Shown here piece by piece: positions 1-5,956 of a DNA stretch of 6,157 nucleotides. The notes beneath the pieces are model-generated. The model was not told the origin of the DNA. It was given only the letters and a program-made list of their open reading frames with translations, and did not search any database. Source of the DNA: an uncultured bacterium. GTDB lineage: Bacteria; Planctomycetota; Phycisphaerae; Phycisphaerales; SM1A02. The DNA lies in the NCBI GenBank assembly GCA_903938205.1, contig CAJACJ010000498.1, positions 1 to 6,157 on the forward strand. Reading direction: 5' to 3'. The first letter of the stretch is position 1. Each line of letters begins with the position of its first letter. Position numbers and translations under genes: made by a program.

Positions 1-799
1 ATCCCGCAAGAAGTCCGCGCATGGCGGCGGCCACGGTGATTTGTCCAGGTTGATTGCGCGCAATGTGAATGCGCTCGTCAAGCGGAGAGTGGCTGGCCAA
101 GCACGCGTCCATGCTCATGGCTGCGGCGTTGATGGCGGCGCCACGCAGTGCGTCGATTTGCTCAAAGGCAAGCGCGGCGCGCGAGGTCATAAGGTGCGTG
201 CCGTTGAGAAGCGCCAGGCCTTCCTTGGCTTCAAGTTGCAGCGGTTGCAAGTTTGCGGCTTTCAATGCGGCGGCGGCGCTAATTGTTTTGCCCGCAACAA
301 TCACATCGCCTTCGCCAAGTAGTGAAAGCATGGCGTGCGCAAGCGGCGCCAAATCACCGCTGGCGCCAACGCTGCCAATTTCTGGAACCACCGGCGTAAT
401 GTCGTGCGTCAGCATGTGCAGAATGCGCTCGACCACTTCCACGCGCACGCCGCTGTGGCCGCGGCACAAACTTGCGGCAAGAATAAACAGCATGCCGCGC
501 ACGACATCTGTTGGAAGCGGGTTGCCCACACCCGCCGCGTGCGAACGAACAATATTGTGTTGCAGTTGGCGCAGTTGATCGGTGGGCACGCGAACGTGGG
601 CCAGCGAGCCAAAGCCCGTGTTAATTCCATACACGGCGGTGTTACCGGCGGCGACGGTGTTCACGGCTTCGCGCGCGCGTAAAAGATTCGCGCGGCCAGT
701 GTCGCCAATTGTTGCGACGCGGCCAAGGCGCGCCACTTGGTGAACCATGCGTATGGTGAGCGGCTCGCCGTTGAGTTGGATTGGTTGCGTGTGTGGCAT
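1..799 (-). CDS. hutH: Histidine ammonia-lyase (histidase), 3' end outside the window
   Basis: HutH removes ammonia from L-histidine to give trans-urocanate, the first step of histidine degradation, in the cytoplasm. The 266 visible residues (about half of a usual ~510) carry the family landmarks: YGINTGFG at residues 57-64, a conserved HNxxRSHAAGVG stretch near 81-92, GSVGASGDLAPLAH at 142-155, whose Ala146-Ser147-Gly148 triad cyclises into the MIO electrophile, and KEGLALLNGT at 192-201. I chose the ATG at 797-799 because IQLNGEPLT, just after it, aligns with the N-terminus of known HutH proteins and puts the Tyr of YGINTGFG at 57, close to its usual place near 53. An in-frame ATG at 848-850 adds 17 residues and has a better ribosome site (AAGGA, 6-nt spacer), so the true start is open. 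The gene continues left of base 1. No other hut gene is in view. The family call is very secure. Confidence 0.96.
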   Translation of the reverse strand, partial: MPHTQPIQLNGEPLTIRMVHQVARLGRVATIGDTGRANLLRAREAVNTVAAGNTAVYGINTGFGSLAHVRVPTDQLRQLQHNIVRSHAAGVGNPLPTDVVRGMLFILAASLCRGHSGVRVEVVERILHMLTHDITPVVPEIGSVGASGDLAPLAHAMLSLLGEGDVIVAGKTISAAAALKAANLQPLQLEAKEGLALLNGTHLMTSRAALAFEQIDALRGAAINAAAMSMDACLASHSPLDERIHIARNQPGQITVAAAMRGLLAG

Positions 800-824
800 G
801 GGCAAAAGATAGCGGGTTCCCGAG

Positions 825-853
825 TTGCCGCCACGACCATCTGCGAGCATGAT
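825..853 (+). promoter_or_regulatory. Weak sigma70-like promoter candidate before the membrane-protein gene
   Basis: TTGCCG (825-830) and CATGAT (848-853) each match four of six positions of the -35 and -10 consensus and are separated by exactly 17 nt. The start codon at 863 follows 9 nt after the -10-like box, which would make the transcript leaderless or nearly so; this agrees with the absence of a Shine-Dalgarno sequence before 863. Promoter consensus is poorly defined in this presumed lineage and such matches arise by chance, so this is only a candidate. It lies in the gap between the divergent genes if hutH starts at 799. Confidence 0.2.
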
Positions 854-856
854 GCG

Positions 857-861
857 TCCTT
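857..861 (-). promoter_or_regulatory. Candidate Shine-Dalgarno for an upstream hutH start (ATG at 848-850)
   Basis: On the minus strand AAGGA lies 6 nt before an ATG at 848-850 that is in frame with hutH. This is the best-looking ribosome site near the 5' end of the gene; the homology-preferred ATG at 797-799 has none comparable. If it is used, the protein gains a 17-residue N-terminal extension with no counterpart that I recognise in histidases, and the two divergent start codons would be only 12 nt apart. Confidence 0.35.
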
Positions 862-862
862 C

Positions 863-1765
863 ATGGAATCATCAATGCAACAAGCCGCCGACGCAACGCA
901 CTCGCCCGCACCACAACTGGCCGCGCCCGCCGCTGAATCAAGTGTGCGCCGCACCGTGTTGCTCGCTGTAGTAATTATTCTGGTTGCGCTCCTTGGCGTG
1001 TTCGCCTCGCGCTTCAGTGTGTCGCCGCGCGGCGCCGCTTCGCCCGCGCTCTTGGTGGCAACGCAACCCACGCTCGCCATTATTGCGGCGCTTGCAGCCA
1101 TGATTGGCTCGCTCCTGATCGCGCTCACGCTGGCCAAGCCAATCAACGCGGTCGTGTCGCTCTTCGCGTTGGGCTGCGCCTTCGCCGCATACGCCATGCA
1201 GACCGGCACCATTTCAGATTTTGTTTTTCTTGGCGCCAGCTTCAAACTTGCCGCGCTTGAAACAATCGCGTGGAGCGGGTTCATAGCGCTTGCGGCCATG
1301 ATCACATTCCGCGTGGGTGGTGCGCTTCTTGATGTTCCCGCTCACGACAGCGAAGGAACATTCACTGGCGAAATCATTCACAAGCGCGCGCTCATCTCGC
1401 TGCTCGCTGGTGTGGTCGCCATTCCCGTTCTCATTTTCACCATGATCGGCGCAAGTAAAGGTCAAGCCATCGGCGCATGCGCCATCGCCGGCGTCCTCAC
1501 ATCCGTGATTGGCCGCATGATTGCCCCGCGCGCGCAACCGATTCTTTTATTCGCCATGCCCGCGCTTGTGATTGGTCTGGCGCAACTTGCGCTTGCATTT
1601 ACCACCACCATTGCGCCAGACATTGCGTTTGTCAATGGAACGCTTTCGCCCATTCGCGTGCCCATGCCCATGGACATTGCCGCGGGTTCGCTCATTGGCG
1701 TGGCGATTGGTTTGGGTTGGTCCAAGGGCTTGGTGAAACACGAGCCGCCGTCCATGCATGACTGA
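863..1765 (+). CDS. Multi-pass membrane protein of unknown function (300 aa)
   Basis: I do not recognise a named family. After a polar, Ala/Pro/Ser-rich N-terminus (residues 1-28) and an Arg-Arg pair at 29-30, about eight hydrophobic stretches can be drawn: roughly 31-49, 69-91, 94-113, 127-149, 176-196, 199-221, 226-249 and 271-290. A charged loop near 157-175 (HDSEG...HK) separates the first four from the last four. The short tail ends KHEPPSMHD. No ATP-binding, peptidase or transporter motif is evident. I start it at ATG 863; an in-frame ATG at 875 is an alternative, and reading further upstream would run into the hutH coding region. Neither start has a strong ribosome site. It is the first of four same-strand, closely spaced genes, so it is probably cotranscribed with the kinase, the S9 peptidase and murQ. 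A transport or membrane-anchoring role would be a guess. Confidence 0.8.
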   Translation: MESSMQQAADATHSPAPQLAAPAAESSVRRTVLLAVVIILVALLGVFASRFSVSPRGAASPALLVATQPTLAIIAALAAMIGSLLIALTLAKPINAVVSLFALGCAFAAYAMQTGTISDFVFLGASFKLAALETIAWSGFIALAAMITFRVGGALLDVPAHDSEGTFTGEIIHKRALISLLAGVVAIPVLIFTMIGASKGQAIGACAIAGVLTSVIGRMIAPRAQPILLFAMPALVIGLAQLALAFTTTIAPDIAFVNGTLSPIRVPMPMDIAAGSLIGVAIGLGWSKGLVKHEPPSMHD

Positions 1766-1790
1766 TTCGGGCAGTTACACTCGCCGCACT

Positions 1791-2705
1791 ATGTCCCTCA
1801 TTGTCACCGGAACCATCGGAATTGACACGCTTCACACGCCTATCGGCAGCGCCGAAAAAGTGCTTGGTGGATCGTGCAGTTATTTTGCCGCCGCCGCAAG
1901 TTTTCTTTCACCCGTTCGCCTTGTCGGCGTGGTGGGTGGTGATTGGCCAACGCATCATGAAAAAGTGTTGCGCGGATTTCCAAACATTTGCACCAAGGGT
2001 TTGCAGAAGCGCGCCGACAGTAAAACATTCGCCTGGGGCGGTCGCTACTTGGACAACATGAATCAACGCGAGACGCTCTTCACTGAACTTGGCGTGCTTG
2101 AAGAGGCGCCGCCAAAAGTTCCAGCTGAATATCAAGACTCGCAATTTGTTTTCCTGGGCAACACGCATCCCGCGGTACAGATTGATTTGCTCTCGCAATT
2201 TCCTCACCGTGAGTTGGCCGTGTGCGACACCATGGATTTGTGGATTAACATTGCGCGCCCTGAATTACTGCTGCTTTTGCAGCAAGTGGACGGCGTGGTG
2301 TTGAATGATCAAGAGGCCGCGCAGTTGACCGATCACCGCAACGCCGTCACCGCGGGTAAAGCAATTCTTGACATGGGCCCGCAATTTGTGGTTGTGAAAA
2401 AAGGCGAGCATGGCGCCGTGTTGGTGCATCGCGATGGCGTGGCGGTCTTGCCCGCGTTTCCCGCGGATGCAAAGCATGTGATTGATCCAACCGGCGCGGG
2501 CGATAGTTTTGCCGGCGGCATGATGGCGCACATCGCGGCCACAGGCAGCGGCGATCTTGAAGTTGTGCAAGAAGGTTTGTCATGGGGCACCGTCATGGCC
2601 AGTTTCACCATTGAGGCTTTTGGTCTCGATCGACTTGCCAAATTGGATCGCGCACAAATTGACGGACGCATGCAACAATTTCGCACGGCAGCAAAAGTAG
2701 GTTGA
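1791..2705 (+). CDS. PfkB/ribokinase-family carbohydrate or nucleoside kinase (304 aa)
   Basis: The protein has the ribokinase fold signature of ATP-dependent sugar and nucleoside kinases. An N-terminal strand, SLIVTGTIGIDT, leads into a Gly-Gly motif at 26-27 (LGGSCSYFAAAAS), and the C-terminal PfkB signature DPTGAGDSFAGG spans 232-243, with the catalytic base expected at Asp238 and the GAG anion hole before it. VVLNDQEAAQLT in the middle is the usual N-x-x-E region. The length is normal for the family. The first Gly-Gly motif has Tyr31 where ribokinase has Asn, so the substrate cannot be read from the sequence; ribose, fructose 6-phosphate or a nucleoside are all possible. I start at ATG 1791 because the conserved core begins there. 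An in-frame ATG at 1758 would add 11 residues and overlap the upstream gene by 8 nt. Neither has a clear ribosome site. The next gene begins 1 nt after the stop, so translational coupling is likely. Confidence 0.9.
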   Translation: MSLIVTGTIGIDTLHTPIGSAEKVLGGSCSYFAAAASFLSPVRLVGVVGGDWPTHHEKVLRGFPNICTKGLQKRADSKTFAWGGRYLDNMNQRETLFTELGVLEEAPPKVPAEYQDSQFVFLGNTHPAVQIDLLSQFPHRELAVCDTMDLWINIARPELLLLLQQVDGVVLNDQEAAQLTDHRNAVTAGKAILDMGPQFVVVKKGEHGAVLVHRDGVAVLPAFPADAKHVIDPTGAGDSFAGGMMAHIAATGSGDLEVVQEGLSWGTVMASFTIEAFGLDRLAKLDRAQIDGRMQQFRTAAKVG

Positions 2706-2706
2706 T

Positions 2707-4959
2707 ATGCGACCCACGCCGCCACGCTTCGCCAAAGTGTTGCGCGTGGGTTGGTATGCAATTCTTTTCGGGTTGATCGCGGGTGGTCCATGGGGAAACG
2801 CTGGCGGCAAATTCAAGGACTTGCCCAACGCCGAAAAAGTGGATGAACTTGCGGCAATTCTGCCAGAAATTGGTCGTGGCGGAAAAATACGCGAGCTCAC
2901 ATGGACGCCATCGTCACTCACATTTCATCGCGGCGACAATTGGTACACGGTTGAACTTGCTTCGGGCGTGATCACATCTTCAAGCAAGCCGGAAGGCGAC
3001 GCGCCCGTGACGGATAAATCCAAGTGGCCAAAAGATCCTTCGCCTGGCCGCTCCAAGCAACGCACGCAAGTCACAAGTCCAGATGGAAATTCCAAAGCCA
3101 TCCACCGCGACGGTGGCGTGTATCTAGAAAACATAGAAACAAAAACACAGAAGCCCGTGATGGAAATGAAAGCGGGCGAAAACATTCAATATGGCACCGC
3201 CGATTGGGTGTACGGAGAAGAACTGGATCAGAGCGACGCCATGTGGTGGAGCAATGATGGAAAGTTTCTGGCCTTCTACGCCTTCGATGATTCGCAAGTT
3301 CCCAAATATGAATTGCTTAAAGGCTGGGACGAGTTGCGCACCACCAACGCGACCATGTGGTACCCCAAGCCGGGCGACGCGAATCCCATCGCTGGCTTGA
3401 TGGTGTTTGAAGTGGCGACCGGTCGCATGATCACCGTGGATGTTGGCGAAGAGCGCGAACAATATATTTACGGCATTCGCTGGAGCGACCACAATGAGCT
3501 TCTGTATTTTCGCACCAATCGCATGCAAAATTCGCTGGATTTGGTCGCCGCCAATCCCACCACCGGCGCCTCGCGCGTGATTGTGAATGAGACGCAAGAC
3601 ACATGGCAAGACAATCATCCGCTTATCAAGTTTCTTGCCGACGGCGACCGCTTTGTGTGGAGCAGCGAGAAGAGCGGCTTCAATAATTTGGAACTTCGAA
3701 AACTTTCCGACGCGCAGTTCGTGCAGCCACTGACGCGACATGCGTGCCCCGTGGTCGACATTGTGCAGATTGATGAAGCCACCAGCCAACTGTGGTATCG
3801 CGCCAACAGCGCAGCCACGCCAATGTTGGCGCAAATTCACCGCGTGAATTTGGACGGCACGGGTGAGCAGCAGTTGACCGATGGCGCAAGTCATTGGTCC
3901 AGTCTTCAGCGCTCGCCTGATGGAAAGTTTTTCATCGCCACCGCAGAGACGCCAACCACACCACCGCGCACTGTTTTGTTTGAATTGGATGAACACAACG
4001 CCGCCAAAGAAATCGCCACGCTTGCCGCGGCGCCCGCCGATGGATTTATAAAAAATAATTTGCCTCAACCCGAGTTGTTCACCTTCACCGCCGCCGATGG
4101 AGTCACGGCGCTGTGGGGCGAATTGTTTTTTCCTCCAGACTTTGACGCCACAAAAAAATATCCGTTGCTCATTGATGTCTACGGCGGACCAAGTTCGCAG
4201 GCCATCACCGGCCGCTTTGATGCGGGGTCGCCTGATCGCGCGCTTGGTTTGCTGATCGCAAAGATTGATAATCGCGGCACGCAAGGGCGCGGAAAAGCCT
4301 TTGAATCAGCCACATATCTCAAGTTGTGCGGAGCGGATATCGACGATCAAGCGGCGGGGGTGAAGACACTTTCGCTGCGCCCATATGTGGACGCCAGTCA
4401 CGTTGCCATGAAGGGACATTCATACGGCGGCACCATGAGCGCCATGGCTGTGTTGCGCTACCCAGATATTTTTTGCGCGGGCGTGGCTGGCGCGCCCGTG
4501 ACCGATTGGCGCAACTACGACACCATTTATACGGAGCGCTACATGCGCACTCCAAAAGAAAATCCTGACGGCTACGACGCGGGCAGCGCCGTGAAACTTG
4601 CCCCCACACTCAAGTCGAATTTGCTTTTAATTCATGGATTGGTCGATGACAATGTGCATCCATCAAACACATTGCAAATGGCCAAAGCAATGCAGGACGC
4701 GGAAGTTCCTTTTGAAATGATGATCTTTCCCGACTCAGATCACGGCATTCATTCGCCGGCCTACAAAGCCAAAGCCTGGTGGTTCTTGGCGGAGCATTTA
4801 GGATTGTTGCGTGAGGTGGCTGAAAATAAAATAAAGCCGTCGGCCTCCGTTCCAAATGAGAGCGCATCAGTGCCGCCATCAACACCCGTCACGCCAGTAA
4901 TCGAGCCAACATCAGGCGCATCAGTTACTCCAACACAACCTGCCGGAGCCACTCCATGA
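2707..4959 (+). CDS. Exported S9 family serine peptidase, dipeptidyl peptidase IV-like (750 aa)
   Basis: S9B enzymes remove N-terminal dipeptides, typically X-Pro or X-Ala, from peptides. The N-terminus has several Arg/Lys residues, then a hydrophobic stretch (about 15-27) and a small-residue site (GNA, about 30-32), which suggests a signal peptide or anchor and action outside the cytoplasm. A beta-propeller domain follows. It includes DWVYGEEL with Glu171-Glu172, equivalent to the Glu pair that holds the substrate N-terminus in DPP IV, and a YPKPGDANP segment near 218-226. The alpha/beta-hydrolase domain starts near 455 and contains VYGGP (oxyanion Tyr), DNRGTQGRG, GHSYGG with nucleophile Ser572, HGLVDDNVH with Asp647, and DSDHGI with His679. 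The catalytic set is complete. His571 replaces the Trp usual in DPP IV GWSYGG. Residues about 706-750 form a Pro/Thr/Ser-rich tail beyond the family end. A weak TAGG ribosome site precedes the start, and the stop overlaps the murQ start. Confidence 0.94.
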   Translation: MRPTPPRFAKVLRVGWYAILFGLIAGGPWGNAGGKFKDLPNAEKVDELAAILPEIGRGGKIRELTWTPSSLTFHRGDNWYTVELASGVITSSSKPEGDAPVTDKSKWPKDPSPGRSKQRTQVTSPDGNSKAIHRDGGVYLENIETKTQKPVMEMKAGENIQYGTADWVYGEELDQSDAMWWSNDGKFLAFYAFDDSQVPKYELLKGWDELRTTNATMWYPKPGDANPIAGLMVFEVATGRMITVDVGEEREQYIYGIRWSDHNELLYFRTNRMQNSLDLVAANPTTGASRVIVNETQDTWQDNHPLIKFLADGDRFVWSSEKSGFNNLELRKLSDAQFVQPLTRHACPVVDIVQIDEATSQLWYRANSAATPMLAQIHRVNLDGTGEQQLTDGASHWSSLQRSPDGKFFIATAETPTTPPRTVLFELDEHNAAKEIATLAAAPADGFIKNNLPQPELFTFTAADGVTALWGELFFPPDFDATKKYPLLIDVYGGPSSQAITGRFDAGSPDRALGLLIAKIDNRGTQGRGKAFESATYLKLCGADIDDQAAGVKTLSLRPYVDASHVAMKGHSYGGTMSAMAVLRYPDIFCAGVAGAPVTDWRNYDTIYTERYMRTPKENPDGYDAGSAVKLAPTLKSNLLLIHGLVDDNVHPSNTLQMAKAMQDAEVPFEMMIFPDSDHGIHSPAYKAKAWWFLAEHLGLLREVAENKIKPSASVPNESASVPPSTPVTPVIEPTSGASVTPTQPAGATP
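4945..4948 (+). promoter_or_regulatory. Shine-Dalgarno sequence of murQ
   Basis: GGAG lies 7 nt before the ATG at 4956-4958, inside the last codons of the peptidase gene. Together with the 4-nt stop/start overlap it fixes this ATG as the original murQ start. That matters because an in-frame TAA follows 156 nt later: the initiation signals of the gene are intact even though the reading frame is not. Confidence 0.7.
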
Positions 4960-5111
4960 ATTCCAAAATGCCAACTGACCGTGGTCATGTTCACACCGAG
5001 CATCATCACCCCGACAACTTGGCCCTTGATGCGTGCACGCCCGCGCAACTGATCAAGCAACTTGCGCATGACCACGAAAACGTTCCCAGAATTATTGCGC
5101 AGGCGGCGGGC

Positions 5112-5114
5112 TAA
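5112..5114 (+). other. Premature ochre stop within murQ
   Basis: The codons around it read GCG GGC TAA CTT GGC, in the same frame as ATG 4956 and the terminal TAA at 5862-5864. In E. coli MurQ the aligned residue is Asp, in a helix ahead of the SIS core. GAA or CAA would each differ from TAA by one base and give Glu or Gln. Confidence 0.85.
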
Positions 5115-5126
5115 CTTGGCGCGTTT

Positions 5127-5864
5127 GTGCAGCGGCTTGTCCCCAAAATGCGCAACGGCGGCAGACTTATTTATATAGGTGCGGGTACCAGCGGTCGCTT
5201 GGGTGTGCTGGACGCCAGCGAATGTCCGCCAACGTTTCGCAGCGATCCTGGCCAGGTCATTGGCCTGATTGCCGGCGGCGACACTTCGCTGCGCAAGAGC
5301 AGCGAGGGCCGTGAGGACGAGCTCATGGGAGCCAAGGAGCAGTTGGACCCCCTGAATTTGACCGCAAATGACACGCTGCTGGGGATCGCTGCAGGCGGAA
5401 CAACGCCTTATGTCTTGGGCGCCATTCGCCTGGCCAAAGCTTGTGGTGCTTGCACGGCGTTGCTCACGTGTGCCCCGCGGGATGTGCCGCCGGATTGTGA
5501 CCAACTGATTGTCTTAAACACCGGCGCGGAGTTGCTCACGGGCAGCACGCGCTTGAAGGCTGGCACCGCGACCAAGTTGGCGCTGAACGCGATCACCACC
5601 GCAGCATTCTCCGCGCTTGGAAAAGTGTACGGGCAAATTATGGTCGACCTTGCCGCCACCAACGAGAAGTTGATCGACCGCGCGGTGCGCATGTTGACGC
5701 ACATTGCGCCCGAGGTCACGCGCGAGCAGGCGTTGCATTTGTTGACGCAAGCGGGTGGGCAATTGCGAGTGGCCATTGTCATGGCCAAGTTGAACATTGA
5801 CCGCGACGGCGCCGTGGCCAAATTGTCCGCCGCCAATAATTCATTGCGCGATGTGATTGGCTAA
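5127..5864 (+). CDS. murQ: Open C-terminal part of MurQ after the internal stop (245 aa, possible restart)
   Basis: This is the part of murQ that stays open after the TAA. It can start at GTG 5127, 12 nt beyond the stop, or at ATG 5148, just before the GGRLIY strand. It would keep the entire SIS domain and both catalytic glutamates, but lose the first ~56 residues, which form the conserved N-terminal helical region of MurQ. No strong Shine-Dalgarno precedes either codon, so translation would depend on ribosomes restarting after the stop. Whether such a shortened protein folds or works is unknown. An automatic annotation would probably report this piece as a short MurQ. Confidence 0.5.
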   Translation: MQRLVPKMRNGGRLIYIGAGTSGRLGVLDASECPPTFRSDPGQVIGLIAGGDTSLRKSSEGREDELMGAKEQLDPLNLTANDTLLGIAAGGTTPYVLGAIRLAKACGACTALLTCAPRDVPPDCDQLIVLNTGAELLTGSTRLKAGTATKLALNAITTAAFSALGKVYGQIMVDLAATNEKLIDRAVRMLTHIAPEVTREQALHLLTQAGGQLRVAIVMAKLNIDRDGAVAKLSAANNSLRDVIG

Positions 5865-5869
5865 ATTCT

Positions 5870-5906
5870 AAAAACAACACGACCCCGTCGTGAGACGAGG
5901 TCGTGT
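5870..5906 (-). terminator. Rho-independent terminator of the HU gene
   Basis: ACACGACC (5877-5884) pairs perfectly with GGTCGTGT (5899-5906). One C-A mismatch follows, then four more pairs (CGTC/GACG) close a GTGA loop at 5890-5893, a GNRA-type tetraloop. Read on the minus strand, the stem is followed by TGTTTTTAG (T-tract at 5874-5870), as expected for intrinsic termination of the leftward HU transcript. On the plus strand the hairpin is followed by GTAAATCG, with no T-tract, so it would be at most a weak terminator for murQ, whose stop is only 12 nt before the stem. Confidence 0.8.
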
Positions 5907-5956
5907 GTAAATCGAAAGACCAGTCGTGACTTGCATCACAACATGGCTAGATAGAT

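Larger units (their letters stand above)
4956..5864 (+). pseudogene. murQ: N-acetylmuramic acid 6-phosphate etherase, interrupted by an in-frame TAA
   Basis: MurQ splits the D-lactyl ether of MurNAc 6-phosphate to give GlcNAc 6-phosphate and D-lactate, in cytoplasmic peptidoglycan recycling. Read from ATG 4956 the frame spans 302 codons, against 298 residues in E. coli MurQ. The N-terminal segment (TEHHHPDNLALDA..., codons 14-26) and the SIS-domain core GGRLIYIGAGTSGRLG both match the family, as does VDLAATNEKL near the C-terminal third. Both catalytic acids are present: Glu89 in ASECPP and Glu120 in EGRED, equivalent to E. coli Glu83 and Glu114. The only lesion is TAA at 5112-5114 (codon 53). 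By hand alignment, the distance from the conserved Val-Pro to Gly-Gly-Arg equals that of E. coli when the TAA counts as one residue, so it is a substitution and not a frameshift. It overlaps the peptidase stop by 4 nt. A recent nonsense mutation, a sequencing error or translation restart are all possible. Confidence 0.85.

Noticed and set aside
661..700. A short run of alternating CG (gcgcgcgcg) as a repeat element
   Set aside because: It lies within hutH codons for Arg-Ala-Arg and is explained by the coding sequence. No direct or inverted repeats flank it.
737..862. An upstream extension of the membrane-protein frame
   Set aside because: It would overlap the hutH coding sequence on the opposite strand and adds a segment unlike a membrane-protein N-terminus. 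ATG 863 is the first start outside the homology-defined hutH gene.
661..1305. A 214-codon minus-strand frame spanning the hutH 5' end and the membrane-protein gene
   Set aside because: It is out of frame with hutH and antisense to the membrane protein. Its composition is low-complexity Ala/Ser/Thr and it shows no domain.
3124..4284. A 386-codon open frame on the minus strand
   Set aside because: It lies wholly inside the S9 peptidase gene, whose motifs and catalytic residues are unambiguous. The minus-strand translation has no recognisable domain and looks like an antisense shadow in G+C-rich coding DNA.
5112..5114. Reassigned genetic code (TAA read as an amino acid)
   Set aside because: TAA is also the natural end of murQ at 5862-5864, directly before a hairpin, and the natural end of the HU gene at 5957-5959. 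Reading TAA as sense would extend both past their family ends.
5112..5150. A frameshift as the cause of the murQ interruption
   Set aside because: The same frame carries the conserved residues on both sides of the stop, and the spacing to the SIS core equals that of E. coli MurQ, so no insertion or deletion is needed.
4761..5504. A 247-codon minus-strand frame across the peptidase/murQ junction
   Set aside because: It is antisense to two recognised genes, shows no family motif and needs no explanation beyond codon bias.
5870..5906. The hairpin as a strong bidirectional terminator
   Set aside because: Only the minus strand has a T-tract after the stem. On the plus strand the stem is followed by GTAAATCG, so I assign it to the HU gene only.
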